Shown: positions 8,044-17,349, counted from the first letter of the stretch. The stretch: 64,000 nucleotides of DNA from Giesbergeria sp. (GCF_028686475.1 NZ_JAQUCA010000013.1:1-64000); one strand, 5' to 3'. Notes: generated by a model not told the origin, from the sequence alone. Numbers and translations are program-made.

Positions 8044-8955
8044 TTAGGCGGCCACGGGGTTGAGGGTCAGGCGGCCAGCAATCATTTCTTCGGCAAACAT
8101 CTCGGCGGTGCGGGCAGCCGCAGCGGTCATGATGTCGAGGTTGCCCGCGTATTTGGGCAGGTAGTCGCCCAAGCCTTCTACTTCCAAGAAGACCGAGACG
8201 CGGTTGCCGTCAAACACCGGGCCATTGACCAAGCGATAACCGGGCACGTACTTTTGCACTTCCTTAATCATGTCGTGGATGGACTGGGTGATGGCGGCTT
8301 GGTCTGGCTCGCCTTCGGTCAGGCAATGCACGGTGTCGCGCATGATGAGCGGTGGCTCAGCCGGGTTGATAATGATGATGGCCTTGCCTTTTTTGGCACC
8401 GCCCACCTTTTCCACCGCGCCAGCGGTGGTGCGGGTAAATTCATCAATGTTCTTGCGTGTGCCGGGGCCGACCGACTTGGACGACACGGTGGCCACGATT
8501 TCGCCATAGGCTACGGGCTGCACGCGCGACACAGCAGCGACCATCGGGATGGTGGCCTGACCGCCGCAAGTGACCATGTTGACGTTCATCTCGCCCTTGC
8601 CTACGTGGTCTTTCAGGTTGACCGGCGGCACGCAGTAGGGGCCGATGGCCGCTGGTGTCAGGTCAATCATCAGCGCGCCTTGCTCGTTCACCTTGCGGCT
8701 GTTTTCGGCGTGGACGTAAGCGCTGGTGGCGTCAAACACGATTTGCACGCCGTCGGCCTTCATGTGGGGAATCAAACCATCCACGCCTTCGGCGGTGGTT
8801 TTCAGGCCCATTTCGCGCGCGCGCTTGAGGCCGTCGGATTCGGGGTCAATCCCGACCATCCAGACGGGTTCCAGCACCGGGCTGCGTTGCAGCTTGGCCA
8901 GCAAGTCGGTACCAATGTTGCCAGGCCCAATCAGGGCACATTTGATTTTTGCCAT
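8044..8955 (-). CDS. dmpF: acetaldehyde dehydrogenase (acylating)
   Basis: A 303-residue enzyme that oxidises acetaldehyde to acetyl-CoA with NAD+ and CoA. The start at 8955 ([15 protein letters not shown]) gives the Rossmann motif GPGNIG right at the N-terminus; the longer frame from 9012 would add 19 unlikely residues overlapping dmp[11 protein letters not shown] holds the catalytic Cys. It forms the aldolase-dehydrogenase complex with DmpG. The start lies about 20 bases after the dmpE stop, in the usual E-F-G order. Confidence 0.94.
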   Translation of the reverse strand: MAKIKCALIGPGNIGTDLLAKLQRSPVLEPVWMVGIDPESDGLKRAREMGLKTTAEGVDGLIPHMKADGVQIVFDATSAYVHAENSRKVNEQGALMIDLTPAAIGPYCVPPVNLKDHVGKGEMNVNMVTCGGQATIPMVAAVSRVQPVAYGEIVATVSSKSVGPGTRKNIDEFTRTTAGAVEKVGGAKKGKAIIIINPAEPPLIMRDTVHCLTEGEPDQAAITQSIHDMIKEVQKYVPGYRLVNGPVFDGNRVSVFLEVEGLGDYLPKYAGNLDIMTAAAARTAEMFAEEMIAGRLTLNPVAA

Positions 8956-8974
8956 TACAGTTCTTCCGAAAAAA

Positions 8975-9757
8975 TTAGACAAAGCGCACCGAGCAACCGC
9001 CGATGCCGCCAATGGTCACACGCAGGTTGTCGCCAGCGGCCACGGGCACCATGATGCCCAAGGAGCCTGACAACACCACTTCACCAGCCTCTAGGGCAAT
9101 GCCGTGTTCACCCAAGGTATTGGCCAGCCACGCCACGGCGTTGGCCGGGTGGTTCAGGGCGGCTGCACCTGCGCCGGTGGCGACGATTTCGCCGTTCTTT
9201 TCCAGCACCATGCCGCAGGTGGCCAAATCCACATCGCGCGGGTCCACCAAGCGGTCACCCAGCACAAACACACCGCAGGAGGCGTTGTCGGCTACGGTGT
9301 CTTGGATTTTGATTTTCCAATCTTGGATGCGCGAATCGACAATCTCAAAGCAGGCCATCACGCCATCGGTAGCGGCCAACACATCGGCAGCGGTGATGCC
9401 GGGGCCTTTGAGGGTCTTTTTGAGCATGAAAGCGATTTCGCCTTCGGCCTTGGGTTGAATCAGGCTATCAGCGGGAATGGCTTCGCCTTCGTTATAGACC
9501 ATGCCATCGGTCAGCCAGCCAAAATCAGGCTGAAACACGCCCAGCATGTTCATCACCGCTTTGCTGGTGACGCCGATTTTTTTGCCAATCACGATTTCGC
9601 CAGCGGCCAAACGGCGTGCCATCATGCGTTGCTGCACGGCGTAGGCATCGGCAATGGTGATGTCGGGGTGGCGCGTGGTGAGCGGGGCCAAGGTTTTGCG
9701 GCCTTGCAGCGCTTCAAAAAGCTCGTCGCCCAGCTGTTGAATGAGTTCAGGGGTCAT
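8975..9757 (-). CDS. dmpE: 2-oxopent-4-enoate (2-hydroxypenta-2,4-dienoate) hydratase
   Basis: A 260-residue hydratase of the MhpD/DmpE family, with [25 protein letters not shown] (metal-binding Glu pair) and [10 protein letters not shown]. It adds water to 2-hydroxypenta-2,4-dienoate to give 4-hydroxy-2-oxovalerate, the substrate of DmpG. It resembles the DmpH-like gene at 6193, as usual for these clusters, and is assigned as hydratase because it is directly followed by dmpF and dmpG. The gene starts 9 bases after the dmpD stop. Confidence 0.9.
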   Translation of the reverse strand: MTPELIQQLGDELFEALQGRKTLAPLTTRHPDITIADAYAVQQRMMARRLAAGEIVIGKKIGVTSKAVMNMLGVFQPDFGWLTDGMVYNEGEAIPADSLIQPKAEGEIAFMLKKTLKGPGITAADVLAATDGVMACFEIVDSRIQDWKIKIQDTVADNASCGVFVLGDRLVDPRDVDLATCGMVLEKNGEIVATGAGAAALNHPANAVAWLANTLGEHGIALEAGEVVLSGSLGIMVPVAAGDNLRVTIGGIGGCSVRFV

Positions 9758-9766
9758 CAGTCGTCC

Positions 9767-10618
9767 TTAGGGGTTTAAGGGAGTCGGCTCGGCATCGCCA
9801 GCCTCGGCCAAAAAGTCGCGCACCAGACGGGTAAAACGGGCCGAATGCTCAATTTGCGTCCAGTGGCCGCATTGGCCAAAAACGTGCAATTGCGAGCGCG
9901 CAATCCATTGTGACAAAGTGAGCGAGGTGGACAGTGGAATCACTTGGTCATCGCGGCCATGCACAATCAGCACTTGGTGCGGCAGGGCGCGGATGTCGGC
10001 CTCGGCGCTGCACATGGCATCGACCCAACGCTGGCGCGGCGCGGGGAACATGGCCGAGAACGATTCTTGGAAACCGGGGCGGATGCTGGCTTCGTAGCGC
10101 AGGCGGGCCAGTTCGTCATTGACCAAATTGCGGTCGTAGGCGAACACGTCCATGATGCGGCGCATGTTCTCAAACGAGGCTTCGTAGCCCCAAACATCAT
10201 CCAAGCCCTTGGTGATGGGGAAGGGTACGCCCACGCTGCCCATCAGCACCAAACGGCGCACGCGCTCTGGGTGGCGAATGGTCAGGGCCAGCGCCAGCGC
10301 ACCGCCAAAGGAGTTGCCCACCAAGTCGGTTTTGGCGATGCCCAGCGCGTCCAAGACGCCCACCGCTTGCTTGACCCACTCGTCCATGTTGTACTGCTGG
10401 CCTGCCGGGCGGTCGGTAAAACCAAAGCCCACCATGTCGGGGGCAATCACGCGGGCTTGCTGCGCCAGTTCGGGCATCACCAAACGCCAATTGGCCCAGG
10501 CAGAAACGCCGGGGCCAGAGCCGTGGATGAGTAAAACGGGGTGGCCACTGCCGACATCATGCACATTGGTGCGGATGCCAGCAGCCATGACCGAACCAGC
10601 GATTTCTGGATTGCTCAT
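9767..10618 (-). CDS. dmpD: 2-hydroxymuconate semialdehyde hydrolase
   Basis: A 283-residue alpha/beta hydrolase. The nucleophile elbow is GNSFGGA, an oxyanion region HGSGPGVSAWANW lies near the N-terminus, the catalytic Asp is in VHGRDDQVIP and the His is in QCGHWTQIEH. It cleaves the ring-fission product 2-hydroxymuconic semialdehyde to formate and 2-oxopent-4-enoate, the hydrolytic branch. It lies between dmpC and dmpE with about 10-base gaps. Length matches XylF/DmpD. Confidence 0.94.
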   Translation of the reverse strand: MSNPEIAGSVMAAGIRTNVHDVGSGHPVLLIHGSGPGVSAWANWRLVMPELAQQARVIAPDMVGFGFTDRPAGQQYNMDEWVKQAVGVLDALGIAKTDLVGNSFGGALALALTIRHPERVRRLVLMGSVGVPFPITKGLDDVWGYEASFENMRRIMDVFAYDRNLVNDELARLRYEASIRPGFQESFSAMFPAPRQRWVDAMCSAEADIRALPHQVLIVHGRDDQVIPLSTSLTLSQWIARSQLHVFGQCGHWTQIEHSARFTRLVRDFLAEAGDAEPTPLNP

Positions 10619-10629
10619 GGCCTAGCTCC

Positions 10630-12084
10630 TTAGAGTTTGATACAAACGTTCTTGAGTTCAGTGTAGAACTCTAGCGAATGCACGCCGCCTTCGCGGCCAA
10701 TGCCCGACTGCTTGGCACCACCGAAGGGGGTACGCAAATCGCGCAGGAACCAGCTATTGACCCACGACAGGCCAACCTTCATTTTTTGTGCCACGCGGTG
10801 CGCGCGCGAGACATCGCGGGTCCAAATGGCGGTCGCCAAACCATAGACGTTGTCGTTGGCCTTGGCCAGCACTTCCTCTTCGGTGTCGAAGGGAGAGATA
10901 TGGCAGCAGGGGCCAAAAATTTCTTCTTTGACCACGCGGGCGGTTTCGGGCAGACCCGTCCAGATGGTGGGTTGCACCCAAGCGCCATCGGCGTAAGCCG
11001 CACCCATATCGGGCACGCCACCGCCGGTGACCACGGTTGCGCCTTCTTCCACCGCCAGCTTGTAGTACGACAGCACCTTGGCTTGGTGTTCTTTGCTGAT
11101 GACGGGGCCAAGTTTGGTATCGGCCTCTTCGGGCAGACCAATCTTCCAGCCTTCGACTTGCTTCTTCAGCTCGGCGACGAACTTGTCAAAAATCGGGCGC
11201 TGCACATAGACGCGCTCGGTGCCCAAGCAGACTTGGCCGCTGTTGACAAAAGCCGAACGCAGTGTGCCTTCGATGGCAGCGTCAAAATCGGCATCTTCAA
11301 AAATGATGGCGGCGTTCTTGCCACCCATTTCCAAGCTCACCGGGCGCGCGCCGTGGGCCGCCGCCTTCATGATGACTTCGCCGGTGCGGGTTTCGCCGGT
11401 GAAGGTGATGGCATCAATGCCGGGGTGGGTCGTGACAAACTCACCGGCTGAATTGGGGCCAAAGCCATGCACCACGTTATAGACACCGGGGGGAATGCCA
11501 GCTTCGTTCATCACCTCGCCCAACAGGGCAGCGGTTTGGGGGGTTTCTTCCGAAGGTTTGACCACCACGGTGTTACCGCAAGCCAGCGCAGGACCGACTT
11601 TCCATGTCATGAGCAGCAGCGGCAGGTTCCAAGGGCAAATCACACCGACCACGCCCACGGGGGTGCGGTAGCCGTAGTTGATGGCGCTCTTGCCGTCGGG
11701 TGTGGCGGTCTCGAAAAATTCGGTGGCCACGTTTTTGACCACATCGGCAAACACCTTGAAGTTGGCCGCGCCACGGGGGATGTCGATATGGCTGGCCAAG
11801 CTGCGGGGCTTGCCGGTGTCGGCGCATTCGGCGGCCAGAAATTCGTCAAAACGCTTGTTGATGCCATCGGCCACGGCATACAGGCGCTCGACGCGCTCGG
11901 CCACGCTCATTTTGCCCCAAGGGCCATCCAAAGCGGCGCGGGCAGCGGTTACGGCAGCATCCACTTGGGCGCGGCTGGCTTCATGCACATCGGCAATCAC
12001 GGCATTGTTGAGCGGCGAATGCTTAGGGAAAGTTTGGTCGCTGGCCTCGTGCTGGCCGTTGATGAAGTTCAGTACCTGTTTCAT
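10630..12084 (-). CDS. dmpC: 2-hydroxymuconic semialdehyde dehydrogenase
   Basis: A 484-residue aldehyde dehydrogenase. LEMGGKN carries the general-base Glu, GQVCLGTER the catalytic Cys, and FTGETRTGE the NAD-binding region. It oxidises 2-hydroxymuconic semialdehyde to 2-hydroxymuconate, opening the oxidative branch completed by DmpI and DmpH. The ATG at 12084 (MKQVLNFINGQ) is preferred over one at 12111 because it matches the family N-terminus. It lies directly upstream of dmpD. Confidence 0.94.
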   Translation of the reverse strand: MKQVLNFINGQHEASDQTFPKHSPLNNAVIADVHEASRAQVDAAVTAARAALDGPWGKMSVAERVERLYAVADGINKRFDEFLAAECADTGKPRSLASHIDIPRGAANFKVFADVVKNVATEFFETATPDGKSAINYGYRTPVGVVGVICPWNLPLLLMTWKVGPALACGNTVVVKPSEETPQTAALLGEVMNEAGIPPGVYNVVHGFGPNSAGEFVTTHPGIDAITFTGETRTGEVIMKAAAHGARPVSLEMGGKNAAIIFEDADFDAAIEGTLRSAFVNSGQVCLGTERVYVQRPIFDKFVAELKKQVEGWKIGLPEEADTKLGPVISKEHQAKVLSYYKLAVEEGATVVTGGGVPDMGAAYADGAWVQPTIWTGLPETARVVKEEIFGPCCHISPFDTEEEVLAKANDNVYGLATAIWTRDVSRAHRVAQKMKVGLSWVNSWFLRDLRTPFGGAKQSGIGREGGVHSLEFYTELKNVCIKL

Positions 12085-12111
12085 GGGAAATCCTTTTCTC
12101 TTGATTGCCAA

Positions 12112-12555
12112 TTACGCCAAGCCCAGCGCACGCAAACCAGCGCGGGCAATGATTTCGTCTTCTTCCTCGCTGCCACCCGAGACACCAATGCCACCGACGC
12201 GCTGGCCGTTGATAACGATGGGCAGACCACCACCAAAACCAACAAAGCGCGGGCGCTGCGGCAGGCCCTCGCGCACCGCTTCGGAGTGTGACTCCAGCGC
12301 TTGGTGCCAGCGGCTGGTAGGCAGGCCAAAACCGACAGCGGTGTAAGCCTTGTCTTTAGCGATGTCGATGGAGTGCAAAGGTGCGCCGGGCAGACGCACA
12401 AAAGCAGCGGGCAAGCCGCTGCAATCGACTACCGCGATGTTGACCAGCACGCCCATTTGGGCCGCCGCCTCGGCGGCTGCCCCGGCAGCGGCATGGGCCG
12501 CCTGCCAAGACAGGTTGTGCTGCACCACGCTCAAAAGTTCGGGTGCCATGCTCAT
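12112..12555 (-). CDS. GlcG/HbpS-like protein (DUF336 family)
   Basis: A protein of about 147 residues with the DUF336 pattern: NIAVVDCSGLPAAFVRLPGA, SIDIAKDKAYTAV and a glycine-rich C-terminal GGSEEEDEIIA. Family members bind haem or small ligands in some species, and the biochemical role in aromatic pathways is not settled. The ATG at 12555 overlaps the dioxygenase stop by one base (TGATG), indicating translational coupling; a second ATG at 12549 is possible. Genes of this family recur between catechol dioxygenase and dmpC homologues, so it probably assists the lower pathway. Specific function unknown. Confidence 0.8.
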   Translation of the reverse strand: MSMAPELLSVVQHNLSWQAAHAAAGAAAEAAAQMGVLVNIAVVDCSGLPAAFVRLPGAPLHSIDIAKDKAYTAVGFGLPTSRWHQALESHSEAVREGLPQRPRFVGFGGGLPIVINGQRVGGIGVSGGSEEEDEIIARAGLRALGLA

Positions 12556-13481
12556 CAGGTCACCACGTTCAAGAAGGCTTCGTTGAGCTTGCGGTCGTGG
12601 TAGAAAATGCCACGGCCCACTTGGTCCCATGTCCAAGTGATGGGGGTGTGGTCGGGGTACCACTGGTAGCCACCGCTGAAGGTTTCCAAACGGTTGCCCG
12701 AGGGGTCAAAGAAGTAAATGGTGGTGCCACGGGTAATGCCGTGGCGCGTCGGGCCGATGTCAATCGAGACGCGGTTCATCGACATAATGTCGGCGGCGCG
12801 CAGCACCTGCTCCCAAGTTTCTAGCAAGAAGGAAACGTGGTGCAGTTTGTTGTCTTCGGGGTGGCGCACCATCGCGATGTCGTGCGCCTTGTTGGAGCAG
12901 GTCAGCCAAGTGGCCAAATCGGTCACACCGTCTTCGAGTTTGACGCGCTCGACCAAGGTGAAGTCCAGCACTTCTTCAAACAGCTTGCGGTTGCCGTCGA
13001 TGTCGCCACCGTAAATCAGCGCGTGGTCCATGCGGATGGGAGAAATGCCTTTTTGGTCCGCCAGCCAAGCTTCGGGGTTGGTATCGCCCAAGCCATTGCC
13101 GACCGAGGTTTTCTCGGCATACAGCTCAATCAGGTGGCCGGTGGGCAGGTGAAAGCGCACGCGCTCGCCGGTCTCTAGCATTTCACCGGCAGGCACGCGC
13201 TCGGTGACGACGCCATACTCGCGCAGGCGGCCTTCTAAGGTGTTCAGCGTGGCGACGTTTTGCACCTTAAAGCCAAAGCAGTCCATACCGGCACGGTCGG
13301 CCTTGCGAATCACAAAGCTGTTGTGGTCGCGTTCATCCCAGCACTTGAAATAGACGCGGCCCGACTTGTCGCGGCCGGTTTCTTTTAGGCCCAACACTTC
13401 GGTATAAAAGTGAACCGACTCGTCCAAATCCAACACGCGCAACACCGCGTGACCAGGGCGCAAAACACCAGTGATTGCCAT
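12555..13481 (-). CDS. dmpB: catechol 2,3-dioxygenase (lower-block copy)
   Basis: A 308-residue extradiol dioxygenase with two vicinal-oxygen-chelate domains. Fe(II) ligands are the His in MDHALIYGGD, the His in HHVSFLLETW and the Glu in [15 protein letters not shown]. It cleaves catechol to 2-hydroxymuconic semialdehyde. It follows its ferredoxin gene by under 20 bases and overlaps the GlcG-like gene. It differs clearly from the second dioxygenase at 17350, which carries a longer insertion before its second metal ligand, so the two are distinct subfamily members rather than a recent copy. Confidence 0.95.
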   Translation of the reverse strand: MAITGVLRPGHAVLRVLDLDESVHFYTEVLGLKETGRDKSGRVYFKCWDERDHNSFVIRKADRAGMDCFGFKVQNVATLNTLEGRLREYGVVTERVPAGEMLETGERVRFHLPTGHLIELYAEKTSVGNGLGDTNPEAWLADQKGISPIRMDHALIYGGDIDGNRKLFEEVLDFTLVERVKLEDGVTDLATWLTCSNKAHDIAMVRHPEDNKLHHVSFLLETWEQVLRAADIMSMNRVSIDIGPTRHGITRGTTIYFFDPSGNRLETFSGGYQWYPDHTPITWTWDQVGRGIFYHDRKLNEAFLNVVT

Positions 13482-13499
13482 GGGGTTTCTCCAAATTTT

Positions 13500-13844
13500 T
13501 CAGGTTGAGGGGACAGCAGAGGCATCTGCGGCCCCAACCAGACGGCAGACGTTCTTTTTCATGGTTCCGAGCACGCGCAAGGTGATGTCACTGGTCGGGC
13601 GTACCCGGCACGACAATACCCGGCCTTGGGCTTCGTCTTCGGCGCTCACATGGTCGCGGCTCATGACACGCGACACATATTGCCCCTGAACGATTTGCAC
13701 CTTGCAGACCCCACAGCCACCATTGCGGCAGCCCACCGGAATTCCCTTCTTACCCAAGGCTTCCATACCCACCAGCAACGACAACTCGTCGGAGCAGCGG
13801 TAGCTTTGCCCGGTTTCTTCGATGGTGATGGTGTAACTGGGCAT
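13500..13844 (-). CDS. dmpQ: XylT/DmpQ-like [2Fe-2S] ferredoxin (lower block)
   Basis: A 114-residue plant-type ferredoxin with the cluster ligands in [12 protein letters not shown] plus a later Cys in VLSCRVRP. XylT-type ferredoxins re-reduce oxidised iron in catechol 2,3-dioxygenase, and this gene sits immediately upstream of one. The start at 13844 (MPSYTITIEE) matches family N-termini; the longer frame to 13955 would add residues without similarity. It is the first gene of the lower block and faces a 285-base region shared with a divergent GntR/FCD gene. Confidence 0.9.
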   Translation of the reverse strand: MPSYTITIEETGQSYRCSDELSLLVGMEALGKKGIPVGCRNGGCGVCKVQIVQGQYVSRVMSRDHVSAEDEAQGRVLSCRVRPTSDITLRVLGTMKKNVCRLVGAADASAVPST

Positions 13845-14129
13845 AAGCTCAGGCTTTCGGGTACAGGTTTGGATACAAGATGCAGCGGTAAGGCCTGAAA
13901 TATGCCAGATTCTGGCGCGGATGGAGAAAAAATCTCGAGATTTAAGGGAAAACACCTAGTATGGCAAGACCAGCAAACCTGTGCCTTTTTTCATAATATG
14001 ACCTTACAAAAGCCAAGAAATATACCGAGAACATCGAACTAAAAACTGCCTTGTTTGCCTGTACCCTCTTGCAAGGTATGGACTCCCTCCTTTTGGGGTA
14101 TGTTCACAGCAAAAATATCGAGAATTTTC
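13845..14129. promoter_or_regulatory. divergent promoter region between dmpQ and a GntR/FCD gene
   Basis: A 285-base non-coding interval, AT-richer than its surroundings, from which the lower meta-cleavage genes run left and the GntR/FCD regulator runs right. I looked for a -24/-12 element facing dmpQ and found only imperfect candidates (a GCAA/GTGCC pair around 13970 with spacing one base short). No operator can be assigned with confidence. Confidence 0.45.
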
Positions 14130-14891
14130 ATGGAATCATCCTTGGAGATGGATAGCCCGGTGGCTACTGACAGCGATGCGGGTGCATCGCGTACTTTGAT
14201 TGAACGCGCCTATGCCCAGTTGCGTAATGACATCATTGAAGGACGGCACTTGCCCGGCGATAAATTGCGCGTGGAGCATTTGAAGCTGCATTACGGTGTC
14301 GGTGCGGGCACACTGCGCGAAGCCATTACCCGGCTGGTGAGCGATGCGCTGGTCACGGCGGAAGGCCAGCGTGGCTTTCGCGTCACGCCCATCACGCTGG
14401 AGGAGTTGGAAGACATTACCCAGCTGCGCCTGCATATTGAATTGGAGGCGCTGCGCCAGTCGATTCGCCACGGCGGCACCGCTTGGCGCGAAGCCCTGCG
14501 CCACAGCTACGAGGCCATGTCGGCCTTGGAGCAACCGATTCAGCGCGAACACCGCCCGCAATGGGAGGCACTGAACATGCGTTTTCATGCAGCGCTGCTG
14601 TCGGGCCAGCAATCGCCGTGGACGCAAAAAGTGCTGCGGATGCTGTCGCGCCACAGCGAACGCTACCGGCGCTACACGATGGGCTTGGCCGGGGCGGCAC
14701 GCGATGTCCACAGCGAACACAGCGCTATTTTTGAAGCTGCGATGGCGGGGCAAGAAGCGCGCGCGGCGCTGGCGCTGGAAGCACACATTCGCGCCACACC
14801 CGATTTGTTGGCCCAAGCCCTGCGTAGCGGCAGCTTCACTTTGCCCAACGGCCATGATGGCGGTGCTGGTGCCAGCATCGCGCTGGAGTGA
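14130..14891 (+). CDS. GntR-family (FadR/FCD) transcriptional regulator, AphS-like
   Basis: About 253 residues from ATG 14130 (MESSLEMDSP). An N-terminal winged helix (AYAQLRNDIIEGRHLPGDK, then GAGTLREAITRLVSDALV) is followed by an all-helical FCD ligand domain with metal-binding-type residues (RFHAALL, MLSRHSERYRRY, EHSAIFEAAM). In Comamonas, AphS/PhcS regulators of this type repress phenol genes. Location between upper and lower blocks and divergence from dmpQ suggest the same job here. It is clearly paralogous to the regulator at 25391. An upstream start at 14055 is possible but lacks family similarity. Confidence 0.85.
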   Translation: MESSLEMDSPVATDSDAGASRTLIERAYAQLRNDIIEGRHLPGDKLRVEHLKLHYGVGAGTLREAITRLVSDALVTAEGQRGFRVTPITLEELEDITQLRLHIELEALRQSIRHGGTAWREALRHSYEAMSALEQPIQREHRPQWEALNMRFHAALLSGQQSPWTQKVLRMLSRHSERYRRYTMGLAGAARDVHSEHSAIFEAAMAGQEARAALALEAHIRATPDLLAQALRSGSFTLPNGHDGGAGASIALE

Positions 14892-14924
14892 ACCGAGCAA
14901 CGGCAACATCCAGCTTGTCCTGGC

Positions 14925-15776
14925 TCAGTAACCGCCGCTGGAGGGCTGGGGTGCCACCATGCCTTGGCGAAACCGCGCCGCCAAAGATTGCGCCGCCAGC
15001 GCCAGCAAATTAATATCCACCCCCACGGCCACGAACAGCGCTCCGGCATCGAGCCAATGCTGGGCTTGGTCTTCTTGGGTGGACAAAATCCCGGCAGCTT
15101 TGCCCGCATGGCGGATACGGCGGATGCCGTGGGCAATGGCCGCCACGACTTCGGGGTGGTCCACTTGGCCGGGGTAACCCATCGAGGTGGACAAATCCAC
15201 CGGGCCGATAAACACCCCCTCCACGCCCGGCGTGGCGGCAATGGCATCAATATGGGCCAAGCCCTCGACGGTTTCTACCTGCACCAACAGACAGGCTTGG
15301 TCATTGGCTTCGTGGATGTAATCGCGGTAACGGTTCCAGCGCGAGGAGCGCGCCAAACCGCTGCCCATGCCGCGCGTGCCGCTGGGCGGGTAGCGCATAG
15401 CGCGCGCCAGCGTCTGGGCCTGCTCGGGCGTGTCCACCATCGGCACCAGCAGGGTTTGTGCGCCCAACTCCATAAATTGCTTGACCAACACCGGGTCGCC
15501 CGAAGGCAAGCGCACTACGGGGTGCGGCAAACTCACACCGGCAGGTAAGGTGCTGGCTGCGCTGGCAATGGCCTGCAACTGGGCCAATACGGCGCGCAGG
15601 TCATTGGGGGCATGTTCGCCATCAATCAGCAACCAATCAAAGCCGGTACCGGCCAGCATCTCGGCCAGATAACCATCTGCCGTGGCCAACCACAGGCCAA
15701 TTTGGGGCTGACCCGCTGCCAGGGCATCTTTAAAAGCATTGCGCGGCAGGGCGGAAGTAAGATTGGGCAGGGACAT
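14925..15776 (-). CDS. HpaI/HpcH-type 2-oxo acid aldolase
   Basis: A 283-residue class II pyruvate aldolase with [13 protein letters not shown], a metal-binding Glu in [13 protein letters not shown] and [12 protein letters not shown]. Relatives split 4-hydroxy-2-oxoheptanedioate or related hydroxy-oxo acids to pyruvate plus an aldehyde. No other homoprotocatechuate genes are present, so the physiological substrate is uncertain. It lies tail-to-tail with the GntR/FCD gene and downstream of the channel-like gene, separated from it by a short interval with a small inverted repeat. Confidence 0.82.
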   Translation of the reverse strand: MSLPNLTSALPRNAFKDALAAGQPQIGLWLATADGYLAEMLAGTGFDWLLIDGEHAPNDLRAVLAQLQAIASAASTLPAGVSLPHPVVRLPSGDPVLVKQFMELGAQTLLVPMVDTPEQAQTLARAMRYPPSGTRGMGSGLARSSRWNRYRDYIHEANDQACLLVQVETVEGLAHIDAIAATPGVEGVFIGPVDLSTSMGYPGQVDHPEVVAAIAHGIRRIRHAGKAAGILSTQEDQAQHWLDAGALFVAVGVDINLLALAAQSLAARFRQGMVAPQPSSGGY

Positions 15777-15862
15777 GTTTTTTCCAGCATCGACTGGGCA
15801 CCGGCGACCCAGCCCATAAAACAGCTGGGATGCGCGTTACCTGAACACCCCAGCTTTTTCTT

Positions 15863-15880
15863 CAATACAGCAGTGTATTG
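15863..15880. promoter_or_regulatory. small perfect inverted repeat between the channel-like gene and the aldolase
   Basis: CAATACA (15863-15869) and TGTATTG (15874-15880) flank a four-base loop, just after the stop of the outer-membrane protein gene and upstream of the aldolase gene. It lacks a T-run on either side that would make it a good terminator. A repressor operator for the aldolase gene is possible, but this is inference. Confidence 0.35.
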
Positions 15881-15882
15881 TA

Positions 15883-16788
15883 TTAAAACGCCTTGACGAT
15901 GCTCAGGCGCAGCAAAGAGCCCTTGGATTGGGGTGTGCTACCAGATTCAGCACTCAACTCTTTGTAAAAAGCGCCTTTGAGCGCCATGCCGGGAGCCACC
16001 GGATAGACCAGCTCTGCGCCCAAAGCGTGGCGCGAGGCTTTGGCATTGGGACGGGCACCGAGGCCGCTGTCATCGCTGGTTTGCCATTGGCTGTAACCGA
16101 CCACACCGGCCTGCATCGGACCAAAGGCTTTGGACAAGCCCCACTCCACGGTGACTTGGTTGCCATAGCGGAAGCCATCGTCTTTTTTGCCGTGGCGCTC
16201 GAAACGCATCAGGGCGGCGCCCGCAATGGTTTTGGCCGGGTCAAAATAGTAGGTCAGGCCACCGGTGAGCATGGTGCTGGTGTAACCCTTGCCGGGCGAT
16301 GCGGGGTTGCTGGTGCTGGCCGAATCCAACCACACGCCAGCAGCGGCCACGGCATCCCACTGCGGGCCATGCCAACCCAATACCAAGGGGCCAACGTAGA
16401 TGTCGCCCACGCCCGAGCGGCTATCGGCAACGACACCACGAGGGTCTGCTGTATTGAAGGTGAGCGAAGTACGCATCAGCGGCACAATGGCTTCGACACC
16501 ATAGTCGGCACCCAGCACTTTGTGGCCAGTCATCCAGACAAAACGGTTGGCCAGCGCCGTGACGGTACCACTGTTGTGGCCGGGGATGTCATCGCTGGTG
16601 CCCGGAACGCGCAGGCTGTTGATGTTGTAGTTGACCACATAGCCCAAGTAATAAAAACCGGGTGGCGGCACGCTGGCCGCTTGGGTGCCTTCTACGCCGG
16701 GCACATAGTGGCCTTCGGCCTGTGCGGCCACGGGGGCCAGACCGGCCAACAGCGCCAGCACGGCACCGGCAATCGCATTTTTCTTCAT
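15883..16788 (-). CDS. SphA/MetA-pathway-type outer membrane channel protein
   Basis: A 301-residue protein starting at 16788 with a clear Sec signal (MKKNAIAGAVLALLAG, then VAAQAEG). The mature part has alternating aromatic/hydrophobic strands and ends in Phe (LRLSIVKAF), as expected of an outer-membrane beta barrel. It resembles the phenol_MetA_deg family (SphA-like) found in aromatic-degradation clusters, thought to aid uptake of the substrate. The start was moved inward from 16887 because the signal peptide begins at this Met. Specificity for phenol is inferred from its location. Confidence 0.8.
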   Translation of the reverse strand: MKKNAIAGAVLALLAGLAPVAAQAEGHYVPGVEGTQAASVPPPGFYYLGYVVNYNINSLRVPGTSDDIPGHNSGTVTALANRFVWMTGHKVLGADYGVEAIVPLMRTSLTFNTADPRGVVADSRSGVGDIYVGPLVLGWHGPQWDAVAAAGVWLDSASTSNPASPGKGYTSTMLTGGLTYYFDPAKTIAGAALMRFERHGKKDDGFRYGNQVTVEWGLSKAFGPMQAGVVGYSQWQTSDDSGLGARPNAKASRHALGAELVYPVAPGMALKGAFYKELSAESGSTPQSKGSLLRLSIVKAF

Positions 16789-16899
16789 CAGGTTGCGCGT
16801 GAAACCTCGGCATTCATGCCGGGGAGGCAGAGCGCGGAACGCATCGCGTTCCTTGCTTTGGGCCGGTACCTGCTCACGTCCATTCAATAGCCCGACTGA

Positions 16900-17256
16900 C
16901 AGAAATTAGTGCAAGGCTTTTCACCTCTGCTGGGCCTTGCGGCTCTGCCCGTAAGGGCCTAGTGACGCGCACCTTTCGGTGCGGCTCCCCTCGACCATGT
17001 TGTGTACCGGCTTGCCCTTGCGGGTGGTTCCGATCCGTTTCGTGCTTACCCTGTCGCTTGTCTGCAACCGGAACTTTCAGAGCTTGGGACTGAGGAAGCA
17101 TCCCAAGGTGAGTCTTCGCACCTGTACACAACGTAGCGCCCGCTCTACTCGGCAATGAAGCCCGGATTAAGGCATCCGGGGCGCTGGGTCTGGTCAACCC
17201 GAACTTGCAAAGCTTTCGCCTTCCAAGCTCCGACCTTCAGGTCGGGGTAGTTGACT
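16900..17256 (+). mobile_element. structured remnant resembling the right end/omega-RNA region of an IS200/IS605 (TnpB) element
   Basis: This non-coding stretch folds into a series of stems on the plus strand: around 16933-16959, CGCACC/GGTGCG with a TTTC loop (16968-16983), CCCGGAT/ATCCGGG (17161-17180) and CCGACC/GGTCGG with a TTCA loop (17230-17245). It finishes with GTAGTTGACTAA. A short open frame without its own start ends exactly at that TAA. A hairpin next to a TTGAC-like end, with a C-terminal coding tail running into it, recalls TnpB elements, whose guide RNA overlaps the gene end. No TnpB body is present. The assignment is pattern-based and uncertain. Confidence 0.4.
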
Positions 17257-17286
17257 AATTTTCTTTCTTTGGGGGCTTCGTGCTAA

Positions 17287-17319
17287 GGGGGACGGCCTGC
17301 CTTGCAGGGAACGTCCCCC
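17287..17319. terminator. strong hairpin downstream of the upper-block dioxygenase
   Basis: Arms GGGGGACG (17287-17294) and CGTCCCCC (17312-17319) are perfect complements, with an inner stem CCTGC/GCAGG. It lies about 30 bases beyond the dioxygenase stop and could end or stabilise the dmpK-to-dioxygenase transcript. There is no good T-run on the minus strand, so a factor-independent terminator is not certain. Confidence 0.5.
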
Positions 17320-17349
17320 ACCAAGGGGAGTACGCGGCAGCGGTAGGGC

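Noticed and set aside
7054-9054. A 666-codon open frame on the plus strand opposite dmpE-dmpG
   Set aside because: It is antisense to three well-supported enzymes, is full of His, Gly and Val from reversed GC-rich codons, and has no family similarity.
16874-17197. A 107-codon minus-strand frame in the structured segment
   Set aside because: Composition follows the stem-loops and it shows no domain; the structural explanation is better.
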